A stretch of 64,000 nt of DNA. Origin: Novosphingobium pokkalii (GTDB taxonomy: Bacteria; Pseudomonadota; Alphaproteobacteria; Sphingomonadales; Sphingomonadaceae). Below, in pieces: positions 31,330-40,713 of the stretch. The translations under genes were made by a program, and so were the position numbers. The first letter of the stretch is position 1; each line of letters begins with the position of its first letter. The stretch lies in assembly GCF_014652855.1 (NCBI RefSeq), contig NZ_BMZP01000010.1, positions 62,001 to 126,000 of the forward strand. The letters run 5' to 3'. Below the pieces are notes generated by a model. It saw only the letters and a list, made by a program, of their open reading frames with translations. It did no database searches and was not told the origin of the DNA.

Positions 31330-32501
31330 TGAAGCTTGTCGATGTCAGCGCATTCTACGCGCCCAAGGGCGGCGGGGTGCGCACCTATGTCGATCGCAAG
31401 CTCAAGGCCGGCGCGGCCCTGGGGCACGATGTTACCGTCATTGCCCCGGGCCAGCGCGACCATGTCGAGGAACGCGGCCAGGGTGGCCGGGTGCGCTGGC
31501 TGAAAAGCCAGCTCTTCCCGCTCGATTTCAACTATCGCTGGTTTTCCGATATCCCCGCGCTCTATGCCGCGTTGGACGAGGAAAAGCCCGATTTCGTCGA
31601 GGCTTCGTCTCCCTGGCGCAGCGCCAGCGTGATTGCCGATTGGCCCGGCAAGGCCCCGCGCGCGTTGATCATGCATGCCGATCCGCTGTCGGCCTATGCC
31701 TATCGCTGGTTCGACGGGGTGGCCACGCGGCCGACGATCGACAAGGCGTTCGAGCGCTATTGGCGGCACCTGCGGCGGCTGGACGAGCGCTATGACATGA
31801 TCGTCAGCGCCAGCGCCAGTCTGTCTGACCGGCTGACCGCCGGCGGCCTGAGCCGGGTGGTGACCAACCCGATGGGCGTCGATCCCGGCATCTTCTCGCC
31901 AGATTTCCGCGATCTCGCGCTGCGCAAAGGCATGCTGGAGCTGTGCGAGCTGCCCGAGGATGCGACGCTGCTGCTCGGCGTGGGCCGGTTCGCGCCGGAA
32001 AAGCGCTGGCCCATGCTGGTCGATGCCGTAACCGCCGCCGGCAGCCGCCGCCCGGTGGGCCTGGTGCTGGCCGGCCAGGGGCGCGAGCGCAAGACGATCG
32101 AGCGGCGCATCGGTGGCAACCCGCATATCCGCGTGCTGGCACCGATCACCAAGCGCCATGAACTGGCCCGCGTGATGGCCAGCGCCGATGCCCTGCTGCA
32201 CGGCTGCGAGGCCGAAACGTTCTGCATGGTCGCCGCCGAGGCCCGCGCCAGCGGCTTGCCGCTGATCGCGCCAGACCAGGGTGGCGCCAGCGACCAGGCC
32301 CGCGCTTCGGGCGGGTGGATCTATGAATCCGCCAATGCCGCTGCCGCGACCGAGGCGGTGGCGCAATATTGCCTGGCACGCGAAAGCGGCCTCGACGGCC
32401 CGCGCGCCGACCTGCCCCCGCCCCGCACGATGGATGACCATTTCCGCGAGCTGTTTGCCAGCTATGAAGCGGTGCTGGCGGGGACGCGGCAGGCGGCTTG
32501 A
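31329..32501 (+). CDS. Glycosyltransferase family 4 protein
   Basis: GT-B glycosyltransferase, 390 aa. The start MKLVDVSAFYAPKGGGVRTY has the GG-acceptor loop; GVGRFAPEKRWPMLVDAVTA opens the donor domain; HGCEAETFCMVAAEARASGL holds the E-x7-E pair. Translationally coupled to the DUF2141 gene. Last of the five-gene set, followed by a long inverted repeat that probably ends the transcript. Donor and acceptor not known. Confidence 0.9.
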   Translation: MKLVDVSAFYAPKGGGVRTYVDRKLKAGAALGHDVTVIAPGQRDHVEERGQGGRVRWLKSQLFPLDFNYRWFSDIPALYAALDEEKPDFVEASSPWRSASVIADWPGKAPRALIMHADPLSAYAYRWFDGVATRPTIDKAFERYWRHLRRLDERYDMIVSASASLSDRLTAGGLSRVVTNPMGVDPGIFSPDFRDLALRKGMLELCELPEDATLLLGVGRFAPEKRWPMLVDAVTAAGSRRPVGLVLAGQGRERKTIERRIGGNPHIRVLAPITKRHELARVMASADALLHGCEAETFCMVAAEARASGLPLIAPDQGGASDQARASGGWIYESANAAAATEAVAQYCLARESGLDGPRADLPPPRTMDDHFRELFASYEAVLAGTRQAA

Positions 32502-32521
32502 TTTTCAGATCGCTTTAGGCT

Positions 32522-32613
32522 CCGCACCACCCCCAACCCCCTCCTCTAAAGAGGAGGGGGCTTTTTGCCTTTGCCCCCTCCTCTTTAGAGGAGGGGGTTG
32601 GGGGGTGGTGGAA
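32522..32613. terminator. Large inverted repeat between convergent genes
   Basis: CCACCCCCAACCCCCTCCTC through AAAGAGGAGGGGG and TTTTT is followed, after a few bases, by its mirror CCCCCTCCTCTTTAGAGGAG and GGGGTTGGGGGGTGGTGG. Both internal hairpins carry T runs in opposite directions, so the unit can terminate transcripts from both sides (glycosyltransferase at left, receptor at right). It is the head-to-head form of the family at 4.84 and 8.65 kb. Confidence 0.75.
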
Positions 32614-32688
32614 AGCCTTGCACAGCCTCAAAGAAAAAGGGCGGCAGGTTGCCCCGCCGCCCTCTTTCGCATTCAAACCCTGATGCAA

Positions 32689-35118
32689 TCAGAAGTTGAT
32701 CTGCATTTCACCGCCGAACGTGCGAGGCGGGTTGAAGTTACCATAGTCGCCGAGCGTGCTCGCGTTTGCGGCCGAACGCCGGTAGATATAGGTCGTATTG
32801 AACAGGTTGCGGCTCCAGAGCGCGAACGTGGCGGTCGTCCCGTTCACCAGCGGCACCGAGGCCAGCGAAACGCGGCCATTGACCACAAAGCTGGAGTCGG
32901 TCTTGGTGGATTCGTTCTGGAAGCTGTACTGCGGATCAGCGTAGGCCGCATCCAGATGCAGCCGCAGTTCGCTGCCGTTCGAATGAACCGGCAACACGTA
33001 GTCGATCGCCCCCGAGGCCGCGTTCTCGGGCGTATAGACCACATAGACCTGATACAGAATGTTGTTCAGGAACGGGTTCGCGGTGGCCGGTACGTGCGTG
33101 TAGGTATAAGCATAGGACGCATTGAGGGTCAGCCCTTCGACCGGCTGGACCGTCAAGTCAGCTTCCACACCACGGATGCGCGAGGTGCCCGGCGCATTGC
33201 GGGTTTCCTCGGTGTGAAGGTTGAACGTGGGGCTGGTCGGATCGGTATCGACGTTGTCGAAATCCGTCTGCGTGCCAGTGCGGTCCATCATATAGCCGGC
33301 CACATTGAGACGAACGCGATGGTCCATGAGGTCCATCTTGGCGCCGACTTCATACGCCTTCACCGCTTCAGGACCGAACGCTGCGAAAGTCTGCGAACGG
33401 CTGTTCGCACCGCCGGCGCGATAGCCGGTGGAATACTTGGCATAAGCATGGATGGTGTCGGACAGATCGACAGCGGCCACCACCAGCGGATCGAAACGGT
33501 TGACCGTGGCATTGAACGTAAAATTCGTCGCCTTGTTCTGCACGATGTAGAGCAACCCGTTGCGCTTGTCGTGCGTGTAGCGGCCGCCAAGGGTCAGGTG
33601 GAACTTGTCATTCAGCGCGTCAGGCGTGAACGTGGCCTGGCCGAACGCGGCATAGCTCTTGGCGAAAGCCTGGCTGGCGCGTTGCAGGAACTGCTGGCCG
33701 ATGGCCCAGCCCTGGTTGGACGAGGTGACCGTGCCCGAAACCGTTTCGCTGTTGATGGTGTAGCCGGTGCCGTCGGCGTTCCACTTGTTGGACGAAGGCG
33801 TGGCCGCCTGTTCCTGCGCGCGTTCGCTGAAGTAGTAGGCGCCCAGCACGTAGTCCACCTGCGGCAGGCTGCCGACCAGTTGCAGTTCCTGGCTGAACTG
33901 GCGCTGGTTGAGGAACGAGAGGCTGTAGCGGCTGAAGTTCGTGTTCGGCGCATAGATCGTGCGGGCCGCGCCACCCGAGTTGTCCCACTGCTCGGTGGAG
34001 ACGGTGCGCCATGCCGTGATCGAACGCAGCTGCACGTGCGGCGCCAGATCGTAATTCAGGTGCAGCGCCGTGCCTTCGGTGCGATCGATGCTGGGCTGCT
34101 GCGGCACGCCGATCGGCGCGACCTTCACGCGGTTGTCGCCGGTTGCCTTCATCAGCGGCGAGAGCGGCGCGATGCACGAAGAGCAGGCGGTGGTGGTGCC
34201 CGGCGCGGCCAGAATGTAGCTGCTGCCGCTCTGCACATACTGGCCCACCGTCTTCCCGAGCGGGTTGTAGGTGATCAGCTGGCTATAGTTGGGCGTGTTT
34301 TCGTCCTTGGCCTTGTCATAGGTGACGGTCGCCGAGAAATTGGGAGCGGGCGTCCACTTGGCCGACACGCGACCGCCGGTGCGGTCGTACTGGTTCCAGC
34401 CGGCCTGCCCCGCAAGCGGGTTCTTCACGGTTGGATCCTGGTGCTGCGTCACTGCATCGAGCTTGATCGCAATGTTGTTGAATTCCGGCAGATCGATGTG
34501 GCCTTCGGCATTATGGCTGCCGAAGTTGCCCACACCGACGGAAACGCGCCCGTCGAACTTGCCGGTGGGCTCCTTGGTCACGATGCTCACCGCGCCACCT
34601 TCGGTGTTGCGGCCGAACAGAGTGCCCTGCGGACCCTTGAGAACTTCGATGCGCTGCACATCGAACAGTGCGGCGTTGAGACCCTGCGAGCGGGCCAGAT
34701 AAATGCCGTCGATATAGACGCCAACGCCCGTGTCACGCGCGGTCTGGTTCTGGTCGAACGGCACGATGCCGCGAATACCCACGGTCAGCGCCGACTGGCG
34801 GGCTTCAAAGGTGGCGACACGCAGGCTAGGCACGCCGCCGTCGGCGAGGTCGAGCAGGCTCTGGACGTGGCGATCCTTGATGACTTGATCGCTCACCACC
34901 GCGATCGCAACCGGCGTCTTCTGGAGGTTGGTTTCGCGCTTGGTGGCGGTCACCACGATTTCGGCGAGACCCTTTTCCCCGGCAGAAGCATCGCTGGCCG
35001 GCGCTTCTGCCGCGACATCGGCAGCCGGTGCGGTTTCGGCCGCGAAAGCCGGCATGGCGTTCAGCGCAAGCGCGCCCGCCCCGGCCAACAGGCCGGCACG
35101 AACAGTGTTCTTCAACAT
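32689..35118 (-). CDS. TonB-dependent receptor
   Basis: Outer-membrane receptor, 809 aa. Signal peptide MLKNTVRAGLLAGAGALALN to about AFA-AE; TonB box region LAEIVVTATKRETNLQKTPV; plug motifs VGIRGIVPFDQNQTARDTGV and VQRIEVLKGPQGTLFGRNTE; C-terminus ends in aromatic FGGEMQINF as expected for barrel insertion. This is the large sphingomonad type that tends to take up plant-derived or aromatic compounds or siderophores. The ligand cannot be read from sequence. Second of two tandem receptors downstream of a LysR gene; it has its own 264-base upstream gap with a terminator, so it is likely transcribed separately. Confidence 0.93.
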   Translation of the reverse strand: MLKNTVRAGLLAGAGALALNAMPAFAAETAPAADVAAEAPASDASAGEKGLAEIVVTATKRETNLQKTPVAIAVVSDQVIKDRHVQSLLDLADGGVPSLRVATFEARQSALTVGIRGIVPFDQNQTARDTGVGVYIDGIYLARSQGLNAALFDVQRIEVLKGPQGTLFGRNTEGGAVSIVTKEPTGKFDGRVSVGVGNFGSHNAEGHIDLPEFNNIAIKLDAVTQHQDPTVKNPLAGQAGWNQYDRTGGRVSAKWTPAPNFSATVTYDKAKDENTPNYSQLITYNPLGKTVGQYVQSGSSYILAAPGTTTACSSCIAPLSPLMKATGDNRVKVAPIGVPQQPSIDRTEGTALHLNYDLAPHVQLRSITAWRTVSTEQWDNSGGAARTIYAPNTNFSRYSLSFLNQRQFSQELQLVGSLPQVDYVLGAYYFSERAQEQAATPSSNKWNADGTGYTINSETVSGTVTSSNQGWAIGQQFLQRASQAFAKSYAAFGQATFTPDALNDKFHLTLGGRYTHDKRNGLLYIVQNKATNFTFNATVNRFDPLVVAAVDLSDTIHAYAKYSTGYRAGGANSRSQTFAAFGPEAVKAYEVGAKMDLMDHRVRLNVAGYMMDRTGTQTDFDNVDTDPTSPTFNLHTEETRNAPGTSRIRGVEADLTVQPVEGLTLNASYAYTYTHVPATANPFLNNILYQVYVVYTPENAASGAIDYVLPVHSNGSELRLHLDAAYADPQYSFQNESTKTDSSFVVNGRVSLASVPLVNGTTATFALWSRNLFNTTYIYRRSAANASTLGDYGNFNPPRTFGGEMQINF

Positions 35119-35301
35119 CGGATTTCCCTCACTGGTGAGGCCTAGAAAGCCCCTTCGCGCCTCCCCCTAAGTGCCGATGGCTGCACTTTTGTGACGCCGG
35201 CATGTCAGCGATTGTCACATTTGACCGAAACCTGACATTTTTCGCAGGATTTTCGGCGGATTACCGCCATTTCCGTCGCTGCGTGGCAAAGTGTGTCACG
35301 C

Positions 35302-35336
35302 AAAAAAAGCCCCGCCTCGGCATGCCGAAGCGGGGC
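35302..35336 (-). terminator. Intrinsic terminator of the upstream receptor gene
   Basis: On the minus strand GCCCCGCTTCGGCA and TGCCGAGGCGGGGC form a nearly perfect hairpin (35309-35336) followed by seven T residues (35302-35308). It lies about 47 bases after the receptor stop at 35383 and isolates it from the next receptor. Confidence 0.9.
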
Positions 35337-35382
35337 GTTTGGCGGCGAATCACGCCGGGACGAGGCCCGGCGCGAGGCGCGA

Positions 35383-37734
35383 TCAGAAGCCGGCCTTGAG
35401 CGTCACGAAGACCTGGCGCGGAGCACCGGCGAGCAGGGTCTGGGCATCGCCCGAGAAGCCGAAGCCGTTGGAACCGATCGTGGCGACATAGTCCTTGTTG
35501 AACAGGTTCGTACCGTTGACCTGGATTTCCAGCGGGGTGCGCTGGCCAACATCGATGCGATAGCCCAGCGTGGCATCGACCAGGGCGCGGCCCGGCACCG
35601 ACTGGTCGTTGAGATAGGTGAAATAGCGCTTGGACATGTAGTTGACCGCAACGCGCCCAAAGAGCGTGCTGCTGTCATACGAGATTTCGCCGCGCGCCAG
35701 GTGCTTGGGCGTATCGACCACGGTCTTGCCGGCAGTCGCCTTGACGCCCGAGGTGGTCACCACGTCGTCACGATAGGTGGAGTTGTTGTAGCTGTACGAT
35801 GCGAACAGGGCAAACCCGTAGGGCAGCTTGTAGTTCGCCACGGCTTCCAGGCCATAGGAGCGCACGTTGCCCACGTTCTGCACCACGTTGGCCGCGCCAA
35901 CGATGCCCAGCGAAGTGGGAATGGTGAGCAGGCGATTGCGGAAGTTGACGAGATAGCCGCCGAGCACCGCGTTGAACGGCCCCTGGTTCACACGCAGGCC
36001 GCCTTCGTAGGTGTCCGACTGCTCGGGCTTGAGATTGGCCTTGATCGCGTCGAACGCCGCCTGGTTGGTGGAGAACGGGCTGGAGGTGGCGTCGGCCGTG
36101 AACGCGCGGGTCACCTGCGTGAAGCCGGCGAAAAGTTCGGTGCCACCGCCCAGCTTGTAGGTCAGGCCGGCATGGGGCTGGAACCAGTCGCGCGCCTTCA
36201 GGCTGCCGGTCGCCAGCGTGCTCTGCGCGGCGAGCTTGGAGGCCTTGTTCTCCACGTCGAAGCCCTTCCAGCCCAGGTTGAGCTTGAGCGCGCCGAGATC
36301 GACATCGTCCATGACGTAATACTGATACGTCGTGGTGTTATAGGCCATGGCCCACTGCGTGTAGAACGGGTTGCTCAGGAAGTGGTGGAAGTCGATCCCC
36401 GGCGTGGTGCGGCTGGTGAAGGCATAGAAGCGGCGGGCCTGCTGGAAATCGTTGTTTTCCAACCAGCCGCCGACAGTCAGCTTGTTCATACCGGCATCGT
36501 AGGTGAAACTGCCGAACACGCCTTCGCGCTTGATGTCGTACTCGGTGGTGCGGACCGACATCGGCACGCCGTTGGGGCTGGGAACATAAGGCGTGCCCCA
36601 CAGGCCCTGGCCGCGGTTGTGGTGATAGTAGGACTTGATGTTGAACGAGATCTTGTCGCCGAGCGGGCCGCTGGCGCCGAACGCATAGACCCAGTCGCGG
36701 CGCAGGCCGGCGGCATCGTAATAGGCATCGTCCACCGACTTGATCTTGCCGGGGAACGTGGTGCCGGCGGCCGGACGGCTGGGCGGCAGGCCGGTCTGGT
36801 CCGACAGGCCATCCTTGCCGGGCAGGCCGGTGGTGTTGTTGTAATTGTCGATGTTGTTGGCAATGTCGGCCACGTTGATGGCGGTGGCATACTGGTGCGG
36901 GCCGAAGTTGTCCCAATCATAGCCCAGGCGCCCGATCATTTCGAGCGACATGTCCTGGTAATCCTGCTCGACGCGATCGGAATAGCTGTACCAGCCTTCC
37001 AGGTTGATGGCGCCGGCCGGGGCAATGAACTTCACGTTGGTCATCAGCGTGCGCTGCTGGCCATCGCCCTTCCACTTGTTGCCGTTCTGGTATTGCAGCG
37101 AGGCGAAGCCGCGCACGCCATCGGGCGTGCCCACGGCCACGCGGCCAAACCCGCGCCAGGTTTCGGCCGAACCATAGGAGCCGCTGGCATCGATCGCGAC
37201 GTGGTGTTCACGCAGCAGGTCGGCCGGATCGATCGACTTGAATTCGAGCGTGCCGCCCAGGTTGCTGGTCGACTGCGTGTCGATCGCGCCCGAGCCTTGG
37301 CTGACGGCCGTGACGCCGATGTTTTCCGGGCTGATCGCGCGGCTGACATGCAGGCCGTTGTTGTTGCCATAGCTCATGTTGCCGAGCGGAATGCCGTCGA
37401 GCGTGAAGCCGAGCTGGTTCTGGTTGAAGCCACGGATGGTCACGCGGGTGGACCATTCATAGTTGCCGAAAGCGTCGGCCGACTGGAAGTTGACGCTGGG
37501 CAGCTTTTCGATGGCCTTCAAGGGGCTGGTGCCCGAAGCGAGAACGGCGAGGTCCGCCGTCTTGATTTCCTGGGTCTGGCGGGTCTGGCCGGTCCCCAGC
37601 ACGACGATCTGCGGGCCGCTTTCACCGGCAGCCGCATCGGCGGCTTCGGGCGCGGGCGCTGCCGCTTCGGCAGCGAGAACGGGGTGGGCAAAGAGCACGG
37701 CGCAGCCGGCAAGCAGGGCAGAAACGCGACGCAT
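35383..37734 (-). CDS. TonB-dependent receptor
   Basis: Outer-membrane receptor, 783 aa. Signal peptide MRRVSALLAGCAVLFAHPVL cleaved near AA-EA; TonB-box-like PQIVVLGTGQTRQTQEIKTA; plug RVTIRGFNQNQLGFTLDGIP and GSGAIDTQSTSNLGGTLEFK; barrel ends VFVTLKAGF. The long aromatic periplasmic-facing strands (NNNGLHVSRAISPENIG) mark it as a different subgroup from the neighbour at 32689. It lies 138 bases after the LysR gene on the same strand, with a strong terminator behind it. Ligand unknown. Confidence 0.93.
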   Translation of the reverse strand: MRRVSALLAGCAVLFAHPVLAAEAAAPAPEAADAAAGESGPQIVVLGTGQTRQTQEIKTADLAVLASGTSPLKAIEKLPSVNFQSADAFGNYEWSTRVTIRGFNQNQLGFTLDGIPLGNMSYGNNNGLHVSRAISPENIGVTAVSQGSGAIDTQSTSNLGGTLEFKSIDPADLLREHHVAIDASGSYGSAETWRGFGRVAVGTPDGVRGFASLQYQNGNKWKGDGQQRTLMTNVKFIAPAGAINLEGWYSYSDRVEQDYQDMSLEMIGRLGYDWDNFGPHQYATAINVADIANNIDNYNNTTGLPGKDGLSDQTGLPPSRPAAGTTFPGKIKSVDDAYYDAAGLRRDWVYAFGASGPLGDKISFNIKSYYHHNRGQGLWGTPYVPSPNGVPMSVRTTEYDIKREGVFGSFTYDAGMNKLTVGGWLENNDFQQARRFYAFTSRTTPGIDFHHFLSNPFYTQWAMAYNTTTYQYYVMDDVDLGALKLNLGWKGFDVENKASKLAAQSTLATGSLKARDWFQPHAGLTYKLGGGTELFAGFTQVTRAFTADATSSPFSTNQAAFDAIKANLKPEQSDTYEGGLRVNQGPFNAVLGGYLVNFRNRLLTIPTSLGIVGAANVVQNVGNVRSYGLEAVANYKLPYGFALFASYSYNNSTYRDDVVTTSGVKATAGKTVVDTPKHLARGEISYDSSTLFGRVAVNYMSKRYFTYLNDQSVPGRALVDATLGYRIDVGQRTPLEIQVNGTNLFNKDYVATIGSNGFGFSGDAQTLLAGAPRQVFVTLKAGF

Positions 37735-37872
37735 GGCAATCCCTCATGGCTATTGCCCCCGTGCAGGATCGGGGGATGGTGCGTCGCGCCGCCTAGCCCC
37801 GCCCCGTTTCAGATTGATGCCGTTTTGGTGACAGTTTGACGGCAAACCCTGCCTGCGTATGTCATCGATCCG

Positions 37873-38808
37873 TCATGAGGATGGTGCGTCGCCGCTCCGC
37901 CGGGCCGCATCGCGCGCGCAATCCTTGGCCATAAGCCGCTCCAGCAGCCAAGTCCGCGCCGGGCCGGCGGGGCTGTCGCGCCGCCACTGGGCGTGGATCG
38001 GATAGACGATCTCTGCCCCTTCGGGCATGGCGAGATGCACCAGCCGCCCGCTGCCCAGATCATCGGCGACGACATGGCGCGGCATGTTGCCCCAGCCGAT
38101 GCCCTGGCGCAGCAAGGCGTGCTTGGCGCCCAGATCGCCCAGCCGCCAGGTGCGCGCGGCGAGGACCGAGAAATCGCGCCCCTGGGTCAGTGCCGAGCGA
38201 TCGGTCAGCACCAGTTGCAGGTATTGCCGCCCGGTGCCCGGCGGAACCGGCGCCATGCGGGCCAGCGGGTGGCCGGGCGCAGCCACCGGGACCAATTCCA
38301 CCGTGCCGATGGCCATGCGATCAAGCGCGGGATCATCCACCAGCACCGCCCCGGTGATCGCCAGGTCGGCCTGGCCATCGAGCAGTTGGCCGGCCACCGC
38401 GCCCAGGGCTTCCACGTGCAGGCGCAAGTCCACGGTGGGAAAGGCCATCAGGAAATCCTGGAGCAGCCGGGCCAGCGTCTCTGTGGGAAACATCACGTCC
38501 ACCGCCAGGGTGAGTTCGGCCTCCAGCCCCTGGTTGTGGCCACGCACCCGCGCCATCAGCGCATCGACATCGTCTGCCACCGCCCGCGCGCTGGCCAGCA
38601 CGGCGCGGCCCGCCTCGGTCAGTTGCGGCTTGCGCGAACCCTCGCGATCAAACAGCGCCACGCCAAGCTGCGCCTCCAGGTTGGAGATGCCATAGCTGAC
38701 CACCGAGATCGCCCGCCCCAGCCGCCGCGCGGCGCCGTTGAACGTGCCTTCGTCAACCACCGCCAGAAAGATGCGGATCTGGTCGATGCTGGGCTGTCCC
38801 ACGTCCAT
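37873..38808 (-). CDS. LysR-family transcriptional regulator
   Basis: 311-aa LTTR. The N-terminal winged helix is SIDQIRIFLAVVDEGTFNGA then ARRLGRAISVVSYGISNLEA, the standard LysR helix-turn-helix; the C-terminal periplasmic-binding-like co-inducer domain follows from about residue 95 (LTLAVDVMFPTETLARLLQD). It is divergent from the nitroreductase at 38926, the classical LysR target layout, with a T-N11-A dyad between. It could also affect the receptor downstream on its own strand. Confidence 0.92.
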   Translation of the reverse strand: MDVGQPSIDQIRIFLAVVDEGTFNGAARRLGRAISVVSYGISNLEAQLGVALFDREGSRKPQLTEAGRAVLASARAVADDVDALMARVRGHNQGLEAELTLAVDVMFPTETLARLLQDFLMAFPTVDLRLHVEALGAVAGQLLDGQADLAITGAVLVDDPALDRMAIGTVELVPVAAPGHPLARMAPVPPGTGRQYLQLVLTDRSALTQGRDFSVLAARTWRLGDLGAKHALLRQGIGWGNMPRHVVADDLGSGRLVHLAMPEGAEIVYPIHAQWRRDSPAGPARTWLLERLMAKDCARDAARRSGDAPSS

Positions 38809-38822
38809 GCGGCGTTACTCCA

Positions 38823-38837
38823 TTCAACAGAACTGAA
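38823..38837. promoter_or_regulatory. Probable LysR box
   Basis: TTCAACAGAACTGAA is a TTCA-N7-TGAA dyad that satisfies the T-N11-A rule of LysR-type operators. It sits 14 bases before the LysR start and 88 bases before the nitroreductase start, where an autoregulated divergent operator is expected. Confidence 0.5.
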
Positions 38838-38925
38838 CATTCTTATCAGAAATATTGGGATTTTCGAAAAGCACAAAAGCCGCCAGACAGCGTTCCAGCG
38901 TTTTCCCCAACGAGGATTCGATCCC

Positions 38926-39519
38926 ATGACCACCCGTACTGCCGATCCCCGCGTGCTGCCCCTGATCGTGGACCGCTGGTCGCCGCGTTCGTTCGATGGC
39001 AACGCCGTGCCGGCGCAGGATCTGGCCGTGATCTTCGAAGCGGCCGGCCTGGCGCCTTCGGCGTTCAACTATCAGCCCTGGCGCTTTCTCTATGCCGTGC
39101 CGGGCGATGCCAACTGGGCCGCGTTCCTCGATATCCTGATTCCGTTCAACCAGGGCTGGGCCAAGGATGCCGGCGCGCTGGTGTTCATCGTTTCGGATGA
39201 AGCGATGCGCAAGGATGACGGCACCGCCAATCCCAACCACAGCCACAGCTTCGATGCCGGCGCCGCCTGGGCCCTGCTCGCGCTCCAGGCAACCGCGCTG
39301 GGCTATCACACCCATGGCATGACCGGCATCGATTTCGACAAGGCGCGCAGCGTGCTGGGCGTGCCCGAAGGCTGGCGCGTGGAAGCGGCGGTGGCCATCG
39401 GCCGCCAGGACAGCGCGGAAAAGCTGCCCGACTTTCTCAAGGAACGCGAAGCCCCCAGCGGCCGCAAGCCGGTGGCCGAAGTGGCCGCCGCCGGCACCTT
39501 TGCCGATCTTCCGGCCTGA
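38926..39519 (+). CDS. Nitroreductase-family FMN oxidoreductase
   Basis: 197-aa member of the nitroreductase fold. FMN-contact motifs: DRWSPRSFDGNAVPAQDL, APSAFNYQPWRFLYA and ALGYHTHGMTGIDFDKAR. Typical length for the short HBN/NfnB-like branch. ATG 38926 follows CGAGGA; longer upstream frames overlap the LysR gene antisense and were rejected. Substrate unknown; these enzymes reduce nitroaromatics or quinones or carry out dehydrogenations with NAD(P)H. Divergent LysR control is likely. Confidence 0.88.
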   Translation: MTTRTADPRVLPLIVDRWSPRSFDGNAVPAQDLAVIFEAAGLAPSAFNYQPWRFLYAVPGDANWAAFLDILIPFNQGWAKDAGALVFIVSDEAMRKDDGTANPNHSHSFDAGAAWALLALQATALGYHTHGMTGIDFDKARSVLGVPEGWRVEAAVAIGRQDSAEKLPDFLKEREAPSGRKPVAEVAAAGTFADLPA

Positions 39520-39747
39520 CTCGTATTCTGACGCATAGGGGGCAGCCTCGCGCCGGGGCTGCCCTTCGCGCTGCAATATATCATAGGCTAAAGGCGGGAG
39601 CGAAACGGTTCCCGGCCAATCAACGGCCAGTGGGATGTGAGGCACGACTCGTCGCATCTCATCTTCCCCAGCCTTGGCAGCGGCGGGAACCGACGCCAGT
39701 TTGAGACCCATAGCAAAACGCATTTTCCAATTCGGGGTCTCGCAATC

Positions 39748-40425
39748 ATGACATTTGGCAGGCGCCAGTTCCTTGGCGCACTTGCCGGATCGGCGGCCTC
39801 GGCGCTGTTTCCGCGCGCGGCAGCAGAAGCGATTGCGCCCATCCAGGGTTCCAACGGTGCCTGGGCACCTGGCCTTGGTCCCGGCGCGACCACGCTTCCT
39901 CCGCCTTCGCCCGTGGCCGACAGCCCGACACTGCTGACCCGCGCTCTTGGTGCACTGCGCGATCATGGCGACCATGTCGCCGCGCGCGACGTGATCGGCA
40001 TCGTCGACTTTTCGGCCCCGTCGCGCGAGGCGCGGATGCAACTCGTCGATGTCGCCAGCGGGCGCATCCTTTCCTCCCACCTCGTGGCCCATGGCCGTGG
40101 CTCCGATCCGGCCAACAAGGGTTGGGTCGAACGGCTGTCCAACGAATATGGCTCGGAAGCATCGTGCAGCGGCAGCTTCCTGACCGGTGACACCTATTAC
40201 GGGCGGCATGGCCGTTCGCGCCGCCTGATCGGCCTGGACCCGGAAAACAACCTGGCCCAGGTGCGCGGGATCGTGATCCACGCGGCGAGCTACGTCGGAC
40301 CCGATATCGCCAGCATGCAGGGCCGGGTCGGCCGCAGCCAGGGCTGCTTTGCCGTCTCCAACGGGGATATCGATCACGTGCTGGGCCTGCTCGGGCCGGG
40401 CCGCTTGCTCTACGCCGCGCGCTGA
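39748..40425 (+). CDS. Murein L,D-transpeptidase catalytic-domain protein (YkuD_2-like)
   Basis: 225-aa exported protein. The N-terminus MTFGRRQFLGALAGSAASAL has a twin-arginine-like signal. The catalytic Cys motif is GRSQGCFAVSNGDIDHV (S-x-G-C), with the active-site His in IVIHAASYVG; together these define the L,D-transpeptidase catalytic family variant with relaxed YkuD sequence. Predicted to act on periplasmic peptidoglycan. ATG 39748 was preferred to an upstream frame start since it begins at the signal peptide. The 228 bases before it hold no gene. Confidence 0.82.
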   Translation: MTFGRRQFLGALAGSAASALFPRAAAEAIAPIQGSNGAWAPGLGPGATTLPPPSPVADSPTLLTRALGALRDHGDHVAARDVIGIVDFSAPSREARMQLVDVASGRILSSHLVAHGRGSDPANKGWVERLSNEYGSEASCSGSFLTGDTYYGRHGRSRRLIGLDPENNLAQVRGIVIHAASYVGPDIASMQGRVGRSQGCFAVSNGDIDHVLGLLGPGRLLYAAR

Positions 40426-40442
40426 GCGCCGGCCTTGGCCCT

Positions 40443-40465
40443 GCCCGGGGTACTTTGCCCCGGGC
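40443..40465 (+). terminator. GC hairpin after the L,D-transpeptidase gene
   Basis: GCCCGGGG and CCCCGGGC pair perfectly around TACTTTG, 18 bases after the stop. There is no T run right behind it, so it may act in Rho-assisted termination or mRNA protection. A weaker hairpin with a T run (ACCCGAAAGGGTTTTT) follows near 40522. Confidence 0.4.
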
Positions 40466-40713
40466 CATGGCTTGCGAAGTAACCTGAACAAACGCCCAAT
40501 CAGACCTGTCGTTCCCACAAACACCCGAAAGGGTTTTTGCGCAGGTTAAGACTTGCCTCCATCGCCGTTCTGTGTTCCCGACCGAAGCTCTTTCCGTGGG
40601 TTGCCGGTACTTGTCTCAAAGTGTCGCAGCGCGTTGCAAACGTGCCTTTCGCGCCACTCGATCAGGCAAGGCTGTGCTACGCGACCCACCGAATCACACA
40701 AGTCGGTGAAAGA

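Noticed and set aside
32281..35145. Very long open frame on the + strand opposite a TonB receptor
   Set aside because: It is antisense to a receptor with full signal peptide, plug and barrel motifs. GC-rich codons create stop-free antisense frames; the translation shows only repetitive Arg/Gly/Val runs and no domain.
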